A program made the translations under genes and the position numbers. Source: Calendula officinalis (lineage: Eukaryota > Streptophyta > Magnoliopsida > Asterales > Asteraceae). Taken from it: 64,000 nucleotides of DNA. This document shows, one piece after another, positions 1 through 10,249 of the stretch (its first letter is position 1; every line of letters begins with the position of its first letter). The DNA lies in assembly GCA_963853835.1 (NCBI GenBank), contig OY970832.1, positions 7,088,001-7,152,000 on the forward strand, in the 5' to 3' direction. The notes below the pieces were generated by a model. The model was not told the DNA's origin, did no database searches, and was given only the letters and a program-made list of their open reading frames with translations.

Positions 1-735
1 TTCTTGTTTTTGATACCAAAAGAAGCTACAGGGATATCAGCATAGATAAATACAATCAGAATATAGCTGAGATAGGTTGACTCATTCATCAAGTGTTGAC
101 TCTTATTTTTCTTGGATATTCAATAGTTTCGGTTAGACTAAAGTTGACCATCAATCTAAACATAACTAGGATAGATGTGCACTTCAAAAGAAATCTTAAT
201 TATGTTTTGTTTAGTAAATAATCTGCTTCGTTCTCTGTTGTTTTGGGCTGTTTTCAGCTCTGTATGTTTAGGGTTCGGGTCAGAACGGGTTCAAATATAT
301 GATATACTCAACATTGATGTGTCTGTTGGTTTCTTTTTGACTTTTTTTTTTTTTTTTTACATCACACATTCAAAACTAGAGAATTAAGATGAAGCTCAGA
401 TAAGAATTTTAAATTAATAAAAATTGAAAGAATCTATTAATGAAAACACGAATAAAACAAATTCTAAATAGGACTATTAGTCACGAATATCGCTCACACA
501 TTGATTGCATCCCTCTATTGTTAAGATCTCATCTTACAATTTTGTGATCTTTATCTACCAAAAGGATCACATAATATCTAGGTAGAATTCTAATCCTAAC
601 TAGAGGATCGTAAAATCTCAATCCGATTTGATCTTTGTTTGAATTAGTGAATTTAGAGGAATGAGGTTGCAAAATAAATGAAGTTAGAGGAATGATGTTG
701 CAATAAGTGATATATAACATGAGGAGCTACTACGT
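1..735. other. AT-rich intergenic DNA, no gene seen
   Basis: No reading frame here resembles a known protein. There is a T-run near 344-358. The only sizeable open frames (about 60-70 codons) have no family signature and look like chance. Confidence 0.6.
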
Positions 736-1140
736 ATTATATTTGGTTAGAGAGAAATGCAAGATTGTTTAGAAAGAAATCCAAGACTCATATGCAGTTA
801 TCTGATGAAATTATTACCACTGTCCGGTTAAAGCTAATGACGTTAAAGTTTAAGAAAAAGACGGTTGATGTGCAACGGCTTCTAGGGATATGGAAGATCC
901 CAGAGTCGGTGGTTTAGCTTTGTGTTTCTGTTTTAGTCTTTTGTTTTTGGACTAGTTTGTGCGTTGGTTGGTAGTTGTTAGTGCTAGTTTGGTCTTGGCT
1001 GTGTTTATGGCCTGTCATAAACTCAGTCTTGTTGTTTCAAGCTTCTGCTTGAGGTCAATGTGACTTTCGGTCACATTCCTATGTAGTTCTTTTTCTGTGA
1101 TTAATATATTTAGCCAGGGTAACCCCTTTACCCAAAAAAC
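736..1140 (+). mobile_element. 3' end of a LINE-type retrotransposon (truncated)
   Basis: The frame through about 736-916 reads LVRERNARLFRKKSKTH followed by TVRLKLMTLKFKKK and WKIPESVV before a TAG stop at 914-916. This is the usual carboxyl end of plant L1-type reverse transcriptases, after the zf-RVT region. About 220 bp of T/G-rich 3' untranslated sequence follows and ends near an A-rich stretch (about 1133-1140). The reverse transcriptase core is absent, so this is a 5'-truncated dead copy. Known: plant LINEs are often 5' truncated. Inferred: the exact left border. Confidence 0.7.
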
Positions 1141-2040
1141 ATGATGAGAGGGTTCCTTTGAAAATTAGAAAAATCGTAAGAATGTGAGAATTTTTGTAAT
1201 CATACATGATTACACTATGTGTGTTCATAGGGTAATCATAGATGATTACACATTAATCATGCATGATAAAATAGGGCATATGTGCCCCCCTCGCGCCGCG
1301 CGGCAGACTTTGCCATGCCGTGAGCCCCAAATCCGCCCAGATTAGCAGCTGAGATCTATTCTTGCATTCTCACACAATATATTAATTCTTAAAGAAACTC
1401 ATTCCTACAACATGAACTTTCCGTGTTATTTTATCTAATGAGAAATTAAAAGGGGTGAAAAATTATCAATTTGCCCATCATGCAAGTAACACATGCCAGA
1501 TTTAATGTTTTTTTGGATGGTTGTTTGTCGCAGAGACCATGAGTGCAACAAAGTCTATACACTAGACACATCCAGTGTAATTAATGAAATTTAAGAACTG
1601 AGACTGTAATAAGTGATATACCATAGGACCTTCCTGTAATTTACTCAAAAATTTTTAAAAATATATTTTTGTAATGGTCGAGTTTAACTGTGTTTCGATT
1701 TTTTGGTCAATATTAATTTATTATGCTGACTCTACACCATTCTCCTACCTACATGTGTAATTTTTTTATTTATTTAATGGTGATTTGCTCAAGGAACTAA
1801 TTTACTTTTGCAAAGAAATTTTAAGTAAGTGGACAATCCTATCTTTAAATTTCATGTTGAAACAAAATTATATTTATGGATAAAATTATTGATTTGATTT
1901 ATATTTACTTTGGAATAAATTTATTGTTTGAGCAAATTATAACCGTGTTTGATTATAAAAAGAAAGTTTGGAAATTTTGGTAGGAATAATACCATTTGTG
2001 TAAAAGTACGCAAGTGCAAATCCTCTATCCAACACCTGCT
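1141..2040. other. Intergenic DNA upstream of the dsRNA-binding protein gene
   Basis: AT-rich DNA without a supportable gene. It contains short repeats of the motif ATCATxxATGATTACA near 1199-1265 and a short GC-rich patch near 1285-1340, unlike the surroundings. I see no complete transposon here. Confidence 0.5.
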
Positions 2041-2301
2041 CCCAACATAACATTTCACTTAATTCACTTCTCTGACATCATCTTTCTCTTTCTCTTTCTG
2101 TTTGTTCGCTGCCTACCTGAGAATATCAGGTCAAAGCCCTAGATCTCAACAAGTAAGTTCTAATTATCTCCTTCCAACAATTTTCAATAGGCCAAATTCC
2201 TTCTTTTTTTTTTTTTTTCAGTTTCTAATCAAGTTGTCTTTGCGATTAAACTCCTAATCTTTTACTTCTTCCTTTTTTTGTTCGAATTGGAGTACAGGTA
2301 C
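2041..2301 (+). promoter_or_regulatory. Probable 5' leader of the DRB1 gene with a leader intron
   Basis: A CT-rich stretch (about 2075-2102, CTTTCTCTTTCTCTTTCTG) typical of plant transcription starts precedes the gene. A good donor (AACAA|GTAAGTTC, near 2154) and an acceptor (GAGTACAG, near 2297) suggest an intron of about 140 bp in the leader, ending just before the ATG. The splice sites are seen; the transcription start is inferred. Confidence 0.5.
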
Positions 2302-4452
2302 ATGGAGGAGCAACAGCAAAGTAAGTTCTTGTTTCCTGGTTCTAATTTATGTAGATATTTTAGTTATGGTGTCCAATTATATTGCCAAATTGTTAGAATT
2401 TGCTATTGGCATTATACACTGAACTCGTAAATTAGGAATTGATTGCGTTTATCTTCAGAATTTTACATGTTTGACATAGTCTGTGATGATTTGCACGCGA
2501 GCTAGGTGTTTTTCACCTTTGTTATTTGACGTCTTTTAACTGTTCATACTATTGAAGTAGTGATTTTTGTTTCTGGTATAACTGTGTTATAGCTTAAATA
2601 TGAAATTATGCCTGTCTTAAAATGTTCTTGAACTTCAAAGACGTGAGTGATACAATTGTTTTGAATCCTTAGGGTACATGGAGTAATAAATAATTTTAAA
2701 TACCTAATAATGGGAATGGAGTTAGTTGGTACCCCCATTGTAAAAAAAACAAGATTCCCTTTTTATGTGGTTTACATAGAGTGGGTATGGAATCAATGCC
2801 TTGAAATCTGAATGGCACCTTTTGTTAATATCTTGAATCCTTTTAGGGACAGGAAATCTTGAATTGTCGATAATATTAGATGAGAATTGGAGTTTATTGT
2901 ATTAAATTTTCTATAAAATTAGATGAGAATTGGATTTTATTGTATTGAATTTTCTATAAAATTGCAGGCGTATCAAGTTGTTATGTATTATTCAAAAGTC
3001 GGTTACAAGAATATGCTCAAAAAGCCGGACTGACTACACCAATTTATCATACAATCAAAGAAGGCCCTTCACACCAGCCCATATTTAGGTCAACTGTGGT
3101 CATAGATGAAAAAAGTTATCATTCTTTGACCGGATTCTTGAACCGGAAAGTGTCTGAACAATCTGCTGCTGAAGTTGCTCTGATTGAAATTGCTAAAACT
3201 GGGAATCCAGAAATAAGTGTTTCTCATCCTGTGGTAACTGTTACTTTCTCAATTTTTATGTAAATATTTTATGTTTAATTATGAGATTCTTCCTTTTATT
3301 GGTTGGTTTGAAACTTATATACATAAATTTGATGATGGATTATTGTAGCATGAAACGGGATTATCCAAAAATCTCCTTCAAGAATATGCACAAAAGATGA
3401 ATTATGCAATCCCATCATACATCTGCACAAAAGAAGAAAACAAAAAGGGGAAAGAAACCCTGTTTTGTTGCACTGTTGAAATAGGTGGAATGAAATATAT
3501 TGGTACAGCAGCAAAAACAAAAAAGGAAGCAGAATTTAGAGCTGCAAAAACGGCTCTTTTAGCAATAAAAATGAGTGCACCTGAATCTAATGTGAATCCT
3601 GATATGGAATCTATATACACGGTGGTCCCCACTAAACGAAAGACACCTGAATGCCCTGTGGTTGAAACAGAGAAAAAAGTCAAAACAAATAAGAGGAAAA
3701 AAAGTAGGTTTCATAGAAGACGAAATAAGAAATTTCAAACAGAGTGTGAAGTTGTTGAGGGGGATATGAATGTGTTGACTCCGGGTGAAGTCAACAATTT
3801 GGAGTCAAACAGGGATAAAACGGGTGGAGTGAATGATTTGAAGTCAAACACCGATAGCATGGGTGAAGTTAATGATTTGAAGTCAAATGGGGATAACATT
3901 GGTAAAGTCAACGATCTGAAGTCAAATGGGGATAACATTGGTGAAAGTAACGATTTGAAGTTAAACGGAGATAACATGGGTGAAGTCAATGATTTGAAGT
4001 TAAACACGGATAACGTGGGTGAAGTCAACAAGTTGAAGTCAAACAGGGAAAGTGTTTTAGGTTCGTGCAATAATGGTGAAGTCAATGATTTGAAGTCAAA
4101 CGGGGATCACATGGATGAAGTCAACGATTTGAAGTCAAACGTGGAAAGTGTTTTAGTTTCGTGTAACAACATGGGTAAAGTCAAAGATTTGAAGTCAAAC
4201 ATGGAGAGCGTTTTAGTCCCGTGTAGTAATACAGGTGAAGTCAATGCTTTGAAGTCAAATGAGGAAAATGTTTCAATTCCATGTATCAACGCGAGTGAAG
4301 TCAAAGACCTGAAGTCAAACGGAGAAAGTGTTTTGGTTGCATGTGGTAGCCCGAGTGAAGTCAAAGATTTAAAGTCAAATGTGGAAAGTGTTTTGGCTCC
4401 ATGTAGTTACGTTAGTGAAGTCAAACGGGGAAAGTGTTTTGGTTTCGTGTAA
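2302..4452 (+). CDS. DRB1: HYL1/DRB1-type double-stranded-RNA-binding protein (microRNA processing cofactor)
   Basis: Three coding exons: 2302-2320, 2968-3233 and 3349-4452, all with GT-AG borders and in frame, giving about 462 residues. Exon 2 encodes the first dsRBD (SRLQEYAQKAGLTTPIYHT; FLNRKVSEQSAAEVALIEIA). Exon 3 opens with the HETGLSKNLLQEYAQKMNYA junction and the second dsRBD (VEIGGMKYIGTAAKTKKEAE, then AAKTALLAIK). A basic, NLS-like stretch follows (TNKRKKSRFHRRRNKKF). The rest is an imperfect tandem repeat built on EVNDLKSN. Known: HYL1/DRB1 partners DCL1 in nuclear dicing bodies for accurate pri-miRNA cleavage, and Arabidopsis HYL1 also has a repeated C-terminal tail. The start is the first ATG after the leader intron, and the 19-nt first coding exon is normal for this family. 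The tail ends in a shifted frame (RGKCFGFV) after a 14-bp deletion. Another DRB paralogue is possible, but the dsRBDs match DRB1 best. Confidence 0.9.
3778..4452 (+). repeat. Coding tandem repeats in the DRB1 C-terminal tail
   Basis: About 15 units share the core GAAGTCAAYGATTTGAAGTC (E-V-N/K-D-L-K-S-N). Early units are about 39 bp (13 residues, as GEVNDLKSNGDNI). Later ones are about 60 bp (20 residues) because they also carry ESVLVPCSNTG-like text. The units are degenerate, mostly in frame, acidic and polar. The last unit is shortened by 14 bp. Confidence 0.9.
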
Positions 4453-5334
4453 TGAGGATCAAAGTTTGGTTTTAGAATAGGAAATTATTTCAATGAATTG
4501 AGAGAGTTTGATGAATTTAAAAGTAGATATAGATTTGATGTGTACTTGTGATATTATATCATAACATAATTGATTGGGTATAAGAACATCATGGCAAGCT
4601 TAGATTTCGGAACTGTAACTATACATTGGTATTTAAAGTACTTTAATTTTTTATTTAAGTTTTAGCAGTTGATGGTGACACTGTTATCAAAATATTGTAG
4701 TCGTAATAGTTAACAGTTGACTTCTTTTTAACTCTACATGCCTCCACGTCACTTGTCATCACCACGGGAATCCTCCCATACCCATCAATCTTAATCTACC
4801 AAAACGCTGGCATGTACGTTCTTATATTTAATCTACCAAAAAGTGGGCATGTACGTAAGTCAGTATGTTATACTCTCTCCTCAATGTAAATCTACCAACG
4901 ATTGTATACTGATAAAATCCCAAAATCTTGAAGCTTAATTATTTGGTCACGTCATGGTCCAAAATTTTGAGCGTAAAGTTTGATGTATGTTAAGGTCTGA
5001 TTTGGCTCAAATTTATCCGTCATATAGTATGTTTTTAGTCGTATTAAAAGTACCGAACTATATGCACCAAATATATATAGTTATAAGAATGATTGAATAT
5101 GCCGAAAATGAAGAAATTTTTTTGATAAACTATATCATAAACTTATAATTATATGTTTTCCCATTTTTATTTGTATAATTATATATGTATATGTATAATT
5201 ATTATAATTTTAATTTTATATATATACAAAATTATCATACCTTACATTACGGCTCAGAAAATGATTTGACCCATCGTACCTTCTAAAACTTAAAGTTTAT
5301 CTATACTAACAAGCCACACCTCACATTACTTATA
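4453..5334. other. 3' flank of DRB1 and AT-rich intergenic DNA
   Basis: Probable DRB1 3' untranslated region to about 4600, then AT-rich DNA with TATATA runs (about 5180-5225). No gene is supported. Confidence 0.5.
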
Positions 5335-6190
5335 GGAAGCGGTATGGTGGCGAAGGGTGGTGGGCGCCGGACGCCATGTCCGCTCGCCGGGCGCGCCACT
5401 ACACCGTGCGCTACGCCAGTGAGTCTCGGCGCCGGACGGTCGACGAACCCAACGAGCCAATCACACGCTGCCACGTGGACTAGCCGTTGGGTAACGACTA
5501 TTTTTGAAAAAAATTAATTAATTTTTTTTAAATAAACCTTTTACCCTTATAAATACCACCCCTTTTATACAATATTTCCACACAACATTTCTCACCATTT
5601 CTCAAACTAAACCCTTTCACACAATATTTTTTACACAATCTTTGATCAAAATGCGTCGAAATTTGATGGATCCCGGAAGTTATTCGTCCGATGTCGACGA
5701 TGAGACGGATATTTTTTTTATGACTCAAGCGCATCAATACATGATTGTAAAAGATCAAAACTTTGCCATAAGCGATATGAACGAGTTGTATGTTACTCCA
5801 CAACTTAATTTAGAACGTACTTGGATCGAGAGAGTGAAATTCAACGACTGAGATCAAGGGAATTACGTGATAAACGTACACACGAATCGCTCCAACGAAA
5901 TATTATGGACCATATTTGGCAACGATATCAAGAAAAGCGTATGTAATTTTCGGGAATTTTTTTTAAAAAGTTCGGTAATTTTAATTTTTTTTCGTTTTTT
6001 TTATATTCGGTATTTGTATTTTTTAATTTGTAGTTTGTATATGTTGTTTTAATGAAATATTAAGTTGTTTGAAAAAAGGAAAAAGAAAAAAAAGAGGTGG
6101 GGCCCAAATGGCTTAAGTGATGGTAGAGGGGGTATTTGGGGGTTTTAAATTTGAAATGTGAAATGATGATGTGGCGCAGATGTTGCGCTT
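5335..6190 (+). mobile_element. PIF/Harbinger-type element, internally deleted
   Basis: The left end (from about 5335, TAGGAAGCGGTATGGTGGCG, preceded by TTA) is GC-rich like Harbinger ends. An ATG frame at 5651 starts MRRNLMDPGSYSSDVDDETD, an acidic N-terminus typical of plant Harbinger transposases. A few dozen codons later, in another frame (about 5846-5940), comes RELRDKRTHESLQRNIMDHI, matching the usual C-terminal tail of these transposases. The DDE core between them is gone. The 3' part (6118-6180, TGATGGTAGAGGGGGTATTT...) is shared with the MITE at 16483-16771, so they are relatives. The right border is not clear. Confidence 0.6.
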
Positions 6191-6239
6191 TGACTTAAGT
6201 CAAACATACTTATAAAATTCCAAAAGACAATCCTTGATA

Positions 6240-6552
6240 CTTCCTCCGATTTAAAATAAGTGATAAACTTTCCATATTTGGGTGTATCAAAATAAGTGAT
6301 ACACTTTGAAATTTTACCTTATTTGGTAAAAAGTAGTGGGCCCACACCCACTAACTACCTACTTTAATAAAGTGAAATGACTCATATACCCTTACTTTTA
6401 CTTTTAAACATAATTAAACTTACTTTATTCAAAAAAATGTGGGACCTATTGCACACTAACCATCAAATTAATTTAATTTAACTCTCATTACCATATTTTG
6501 TCTCAAAACCCGTGAAATAAACAATGTATCACTTATTTTAAATCAGAGGAAG
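6240..6552. mobile_element. Stowaway-like (Tc1/Mariner) MITE
   Basis: Terminal inverted repeats CTTCCTCCGATTTAAAATAA and the complement of TTATTTTAAATCAGAGGAAG bound about 313 bp flanked by TA on both sides. The ends resemble the common plant CTCCCTCCGT...AATAAGTG MITEs. It lies just downstream (3') of the TPR gene. A second member is at 20388-20680. Confidence 0.8.
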
Positions 6553-6699
6553 TATGTGATAATAAGCAAAGTGTGAGCATTTTAGAACAATTATTTAAAT
6601 GTTACAACAAAATCAAAATCATACCCACTCGTTCCATCATACCTCAAAATCCTTTCATATTTTAGCAAATACAATAAACAATTTTGAGTTAAAAAAAAC

Positions 6700-7389
6700 T
6701 TATTCCCTCATTTTGGTCGGTTCAATTATGTCGATTTTGGAAGTCGAACCCAACCGCAACAAGGCGGCTTGAGCCACAGCAGACCGTGGCTCGACCTTGA
6801 CTGCAGCCATATACGCCTTTAACGCATCCCCTTTCATCTCCTTTTTCTCATAACATTCCCCTAACAACAGTAACGCCGCCGCGTTATCGCCGTTTAATCG
6901 GACCGATTCCGTAAGATCCGTCACCGCCGAGTCAACTCCTCCGTCTTTACTCACCTTCATCTTAATCTCCGCCCTCTTCAACAACGCATCACTTTTCTCG
7001 CCGTCGTCCAACGACTTCGCCGTCAACGGAGATAAAGACACATCGATCGATTCTAACGCCGACGTCGTAAAGCCTTGAGCATCGAGGGCTATTCCTTTGA
7101 GAAGATGTACAACGGCGTCGTTTGGATTGATTGCGATCGATTTATCGGCTTCTTCCGCGGCGGATTTAGCTAATTCGACGGCGGCGGCGCGGTCTTTGGT
7201 GGATCTCGATTTAGCTAGTAGGTTGGCAGCGCGAACGAAGTGGCGTTTCGCAGCGTAGCTGGATCTGTCCCTGAACTGGAATTTATCGTAGAGCTTTTGA
7301 GGGATGTTTAGCATCCATAAGAACATGAATATAATTGTGAAGATGAAAATAGCCTGAAAAATCAGATCGGACACCATTACTGACACCAT
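6700..7389 (-). CDS. Membrane-anchored tetratricopeptide-repeat protein
   Basis: An intronless frame of 229 residues. Residues about 9-27 (LIFQAIFIFTIIFMFLWML) form one hydrophobic membrane segment at the N-terminus. A basic region follows (YDKFQFRDRSSYAAKRHFVR), then helical TPR-like repeats (AVELAKSAAEEADKSIAINP; AALLLLGECYEKKEMKGDAL; AYMAAVKVEPRSAVAQAALL). Two ATGs lie close together (codons 1 and 5) and I take the first. TPRs bind partner proteins, so a membrane-tethered scaffold or co-chaperone role is plausible, but I do not know the function. Similar short plant proteins are usually annotated only as TPR-like superfamily. It is transcribed towards the Stowaway-like MITE at 6240-6552. 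Confidence 0.85.
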   Translation of the reverse strand: MVSVMVSDLIFQAIFIFTIIFMFLWMLNIPQKLYDKFQFRDRSSYAAKRHFVRAANLLAKSRSTKDRAAAVELAKSAAEEADKSIAINPNDAVVHLLKGIALDAQGFTTSALESIDVSLSPLTAKSLDDGEKSDALLKRAEIKMKVSKDGGVDSAVTDLTESVRLNGDNAAALLLLGECYEKKEMKGDALKAYMAAVKVEPRSAVAQAALLRLGSTSKIDIIEPTKMRE

Positions 7390-7651
7390 TGTTGATTGAA
7401 ATCAATCGAATTGCAGATTTCTGTTTGTACGTGAGATTTTTGGGAGTAATCGACTGAATCTGGAGAAAGCTGATCTGTAGTTTTAGAACATGAAAATTGG
7501 GAATTAGTGGGGAATATTGGTCAACAAAGTTTACTTTGTTTCTTGGTTGCATAAATGTATTTTTGTTTGATTTATTAAAACAAGGTCGGCTAAAGAAAAG
7601 TTATGAGAAAACCATAAGGGGTCTTCTAGAATAAAGCCATGTGCTTACTTG

Positions 7652-8326
7652 TAGGGGTGTTCACTATTCGGATATAACCGGATTGTCCAAATGGACATTT
7701 TGGATCGGATTATTTGGATTGGTTATTTGGTTTTTTGGATCGATTTGGACTTGAACCAAATTAATAGTTTGGATTTCGGATTGGATTTGGTTTCCGTTGT
7801 GAAAACCGGATTGTCCAAAAAAACCGAATAGTATATATATTAATTGATTTATATACTAACACTGGTTGGTTTCCATTGTAAGTAACTATGATACTCACTT
7901 TCTTTACATTTCTTATACTAAATTGATTTATATACTAACACTTGTTCCATTTTATATTGTATTAGTTGACGATTTACCAATCTTTTTGGAGTTTTTGATG
8001 AAGTTAATGTTAAGATTTTTGCATATATGATTGTAAATGTTACAAGTTATGAATTAGACTTGTTTTTACGTGCAGAGTAGTTTATCATTTTGGAATTTTA
8101 CATATCGAACTTAATATTACTTATGTTATATAATATTGTAGTATTTTGAAAATTTTAAGGAAAAACCAAACGGATAAAACCAAACCAACCAAATTGTTAT
8201 TTGGTTCGGATCGATTTGGTTTTCGAATTAGTTGGACGGTTCGGTTTGAACTTTTGAAAACCGGACTTTGTTTGGTTTCGCCTATTTGGTTCGGATAAAA
8301 CCAAACCGTCCAAACGAACACCCCTA
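7652..8326. mobile_element. hAT-like non-autonomous element (TAGGGGTG family)
   Basis: The ends TAGGGGTGTTC and GAACACCCCTA are perfect inverted repeats. They are flanked by a perfect 8-bp duplication CTTACTTG (7644-7651 and 8327-8334), the hAT signature. The interior is built from many copies of words such as AACCGGATTGTCC and GGTTCGGATCGATTTGG and can fold on itself. There is no transposase. Confidence 0.9.
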
Positions 8327-8556
8327 CTTACTTGAAGCGAATACACGTATGTGATAACGTAATAACGTATGTTCTTTTTAGAGTAAGTTGGCGTTTGGTT
8401 CGCGGAATGTTTTTCAGTGGAATTGGAATTTGGGATGGAATTGGAATCCGAAAGAATTTGAATTTGAATTTGAATTTAATTCATTGCCTTTTGTGTTTGG
8501 TTTGTGTCATTAGGAATTGGAATTTAAATGTAGTTTCATCACTCCACTACCACCTA

Positions 8557-9143
8557 GGGGTGTTATTCGGTCTAGTTATTTGGGTTTCGGGTCAGTTAGG
8601 TTGGGTTTGGTTTTGATGTATTAAAATTCTTAGGGGTGAGTTCGGTCGAAAAACCGAACCGAAACCGATAAAACCGAAAACAATAACAATGAATTTTCAA
8701 AATCGAAACCGAACCGATAACATGTTATCGGTTTTGGTTCGATTTGGTTTCGGATCGGGTTTTTTAGGTCGAATGTTCATCCTTTTCCGAAGACCGAACC
8801 GAAACTGAAAACGGTGAATTTTCAAAACCGAAACCAAACGGATAACATGTTATCGGGTTCGGTTTCGATCGGTCGTTTCGGTTCGGTTTTTTCGGTCCAA
8901 ATGCTCAACCCTAAAAATTATACCCGATAACCAAATATGGTTCGTGTTTCCGGTCGAACAAATTCGATTTTTTTTCTCCCGTTAACCGAACCAATGATAT
9001 AACTATAAATCTAGTAACCCGAACAATACACCCGAAACCCAAATAAGATACACGATTAACCCGAACTTGTATCGGGTTGGTTGAGTTATTCGGGTTCAGT
9101 TATAACCCGACCCTATAACCCGGAAATCCAATTAACACCCGAT
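8557..9143. mobile_element. Second-level nested element (TAGGGGTGTTATTCGG type)
   Basis: It starts TAGGGGTGTTATTCGG and ends near TTAACACCCGA, with interior words such as TTCGGGTTCAGTTATAACCCG. It lies inside the MITE above and is itself split by the innermost element. I could not see a clean target duplication, so the borders are approximate. Confidence 0.5.
8631..8913. mobile_element. Innermost nested hAT-like element (TAGGGGTGAG type)
   Basis: Ends TAGGGGTGAG and CTCAACCCTA are flanked by AAAATTCT (8623-8630) and AAAATTAT (8914-8921), an 8-bp duplication with one mismatch. The interior consists of repeated AACCGAAACCGATAAAACC words and their complements. Confidence 0.75.
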
Positions 9144-9349
9144 CATGTGAATGAGAGGTCTGGTAGTCGGAAGGAATCTGAATTCCTTAGGGTGTGGGAA
9201 GGAATCTGAATTCCCTCAACTAAAGGAAAGTTTTGGTGCTATGGATTTCAATTCCATCCTGAAAATGCTGAACCAAACGCAGGAATCTCTGGAATTAGAT
9301 TCCAATTCCCACTAATTCCAGGGATTTCAACGAACCAAACACCCCCTAA

Positions 9350-10249
9350 GTTATATAAATTTTCCGCGGTTTATCATTTATTATGTGCGTAATTCTTAAT
9401 TTGTGTTCATCATACTCAACATCGGCATATTGGTAGTCTTTACTAATAAATTGACCTGTTAATTCTTTTTGAATAAACGAATTATCTTTTTTAATAAACA
9501 AGCGAATGTAATAAGTGTAGAAATCATGCGTGAAATTTACCCTATTAATTAATTTATTTATCTTTTATCCCTGTTTTTCCAACCCATCATCCACCTCCAT
9601 CTCTTTATTTTCAAAGCTTAATGAAACACCATTATCATTGTGATGACACCTCCTGAAAGCCAATTCATCTCCAAGCCCACATTTTGTCACCTTCATTCAG
9701 GTGCCGATGATGTTTTGTTGGCCACACATTCCCGGTCATATATCAATCTCTCTCCATTTCTCATAAATCACACATACCATTATGAGAATTAAATCTTTGA
9801 TAAGTGTCGGCAAATATTATGACCAAATAGTGCTCAATTGAGTGATTATGGGATTGACATATGTGATTAAAAGGTCGATTTTATGCCAAGCCAAAGGAAA
9901 TGTTGTAAATGTGCACACCGAGTCCCCTATAGTTGAATAATACACAAAGTTCAAAAACTATACAAAACAGTTGGCGGGCTGCCCAACCCATTTTGTCTCC
10001 AAGCCCTTTTGACCCGTTAGCCCCTTCTAAACAATTCAATGGACCAATATGACCCATTTGTTTGCTAACCCATTCAACACATCACAATCGCATATAAGAA
10101 ACATTAATCCATATCTAAATTTTTATGGAGTTAAGTTTTGAAACATATTCTAGTTAATAATCCACTTGATGATTTTGGATAATTTATGATACCATAACTC
10201 TATTTCTATTTCTATAGAACGTAAATAAATAAAGAAGAGAATGTAGTCC
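9350..10249. other. Intergenic DNA, 3' side of the kinase pseudogene
   Basis: No supportable gene. A CT-rich stretch near 9545-9610 and 9745-9770 looks like a leader but no open frame follows. The last part (about 10100-10249) would be the 3' untranslated region of the minus-strand kinase copy. Confidence 0.5.

Larger units (their letters stand above)
8387..9346. mobile_element. Tourist/Harbinger-like MITE hosting nested insertions
   Basis: Ends GTTGGCGTTTGGTTCG and CGAACCAAACACCCCC (imperfect inverted repeats) are flanked by TAA (8384-8386 and 9347-9349). GGAATTGGAAT-type words near both ends belong to the host element. The middle is occupied by later insertions at about 8557-9143 and 8631-8913. 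Confidence 0.75.

Noticed and set aside
1199..1265. A CRISPR-like or operator array
   Set aside because: Only a few degenerate short repeats of ATCATxxATGATTACA without spacers of constant length; a plant nuclear context makes CRISPR irrelevant.
3735..4364. Long minus-strand open frames opposite the DRB1 tail
   Set aside because: They mirror the repeat units and have no signals of their own; the plus strand has dsRBDs, splice sites and family matches.
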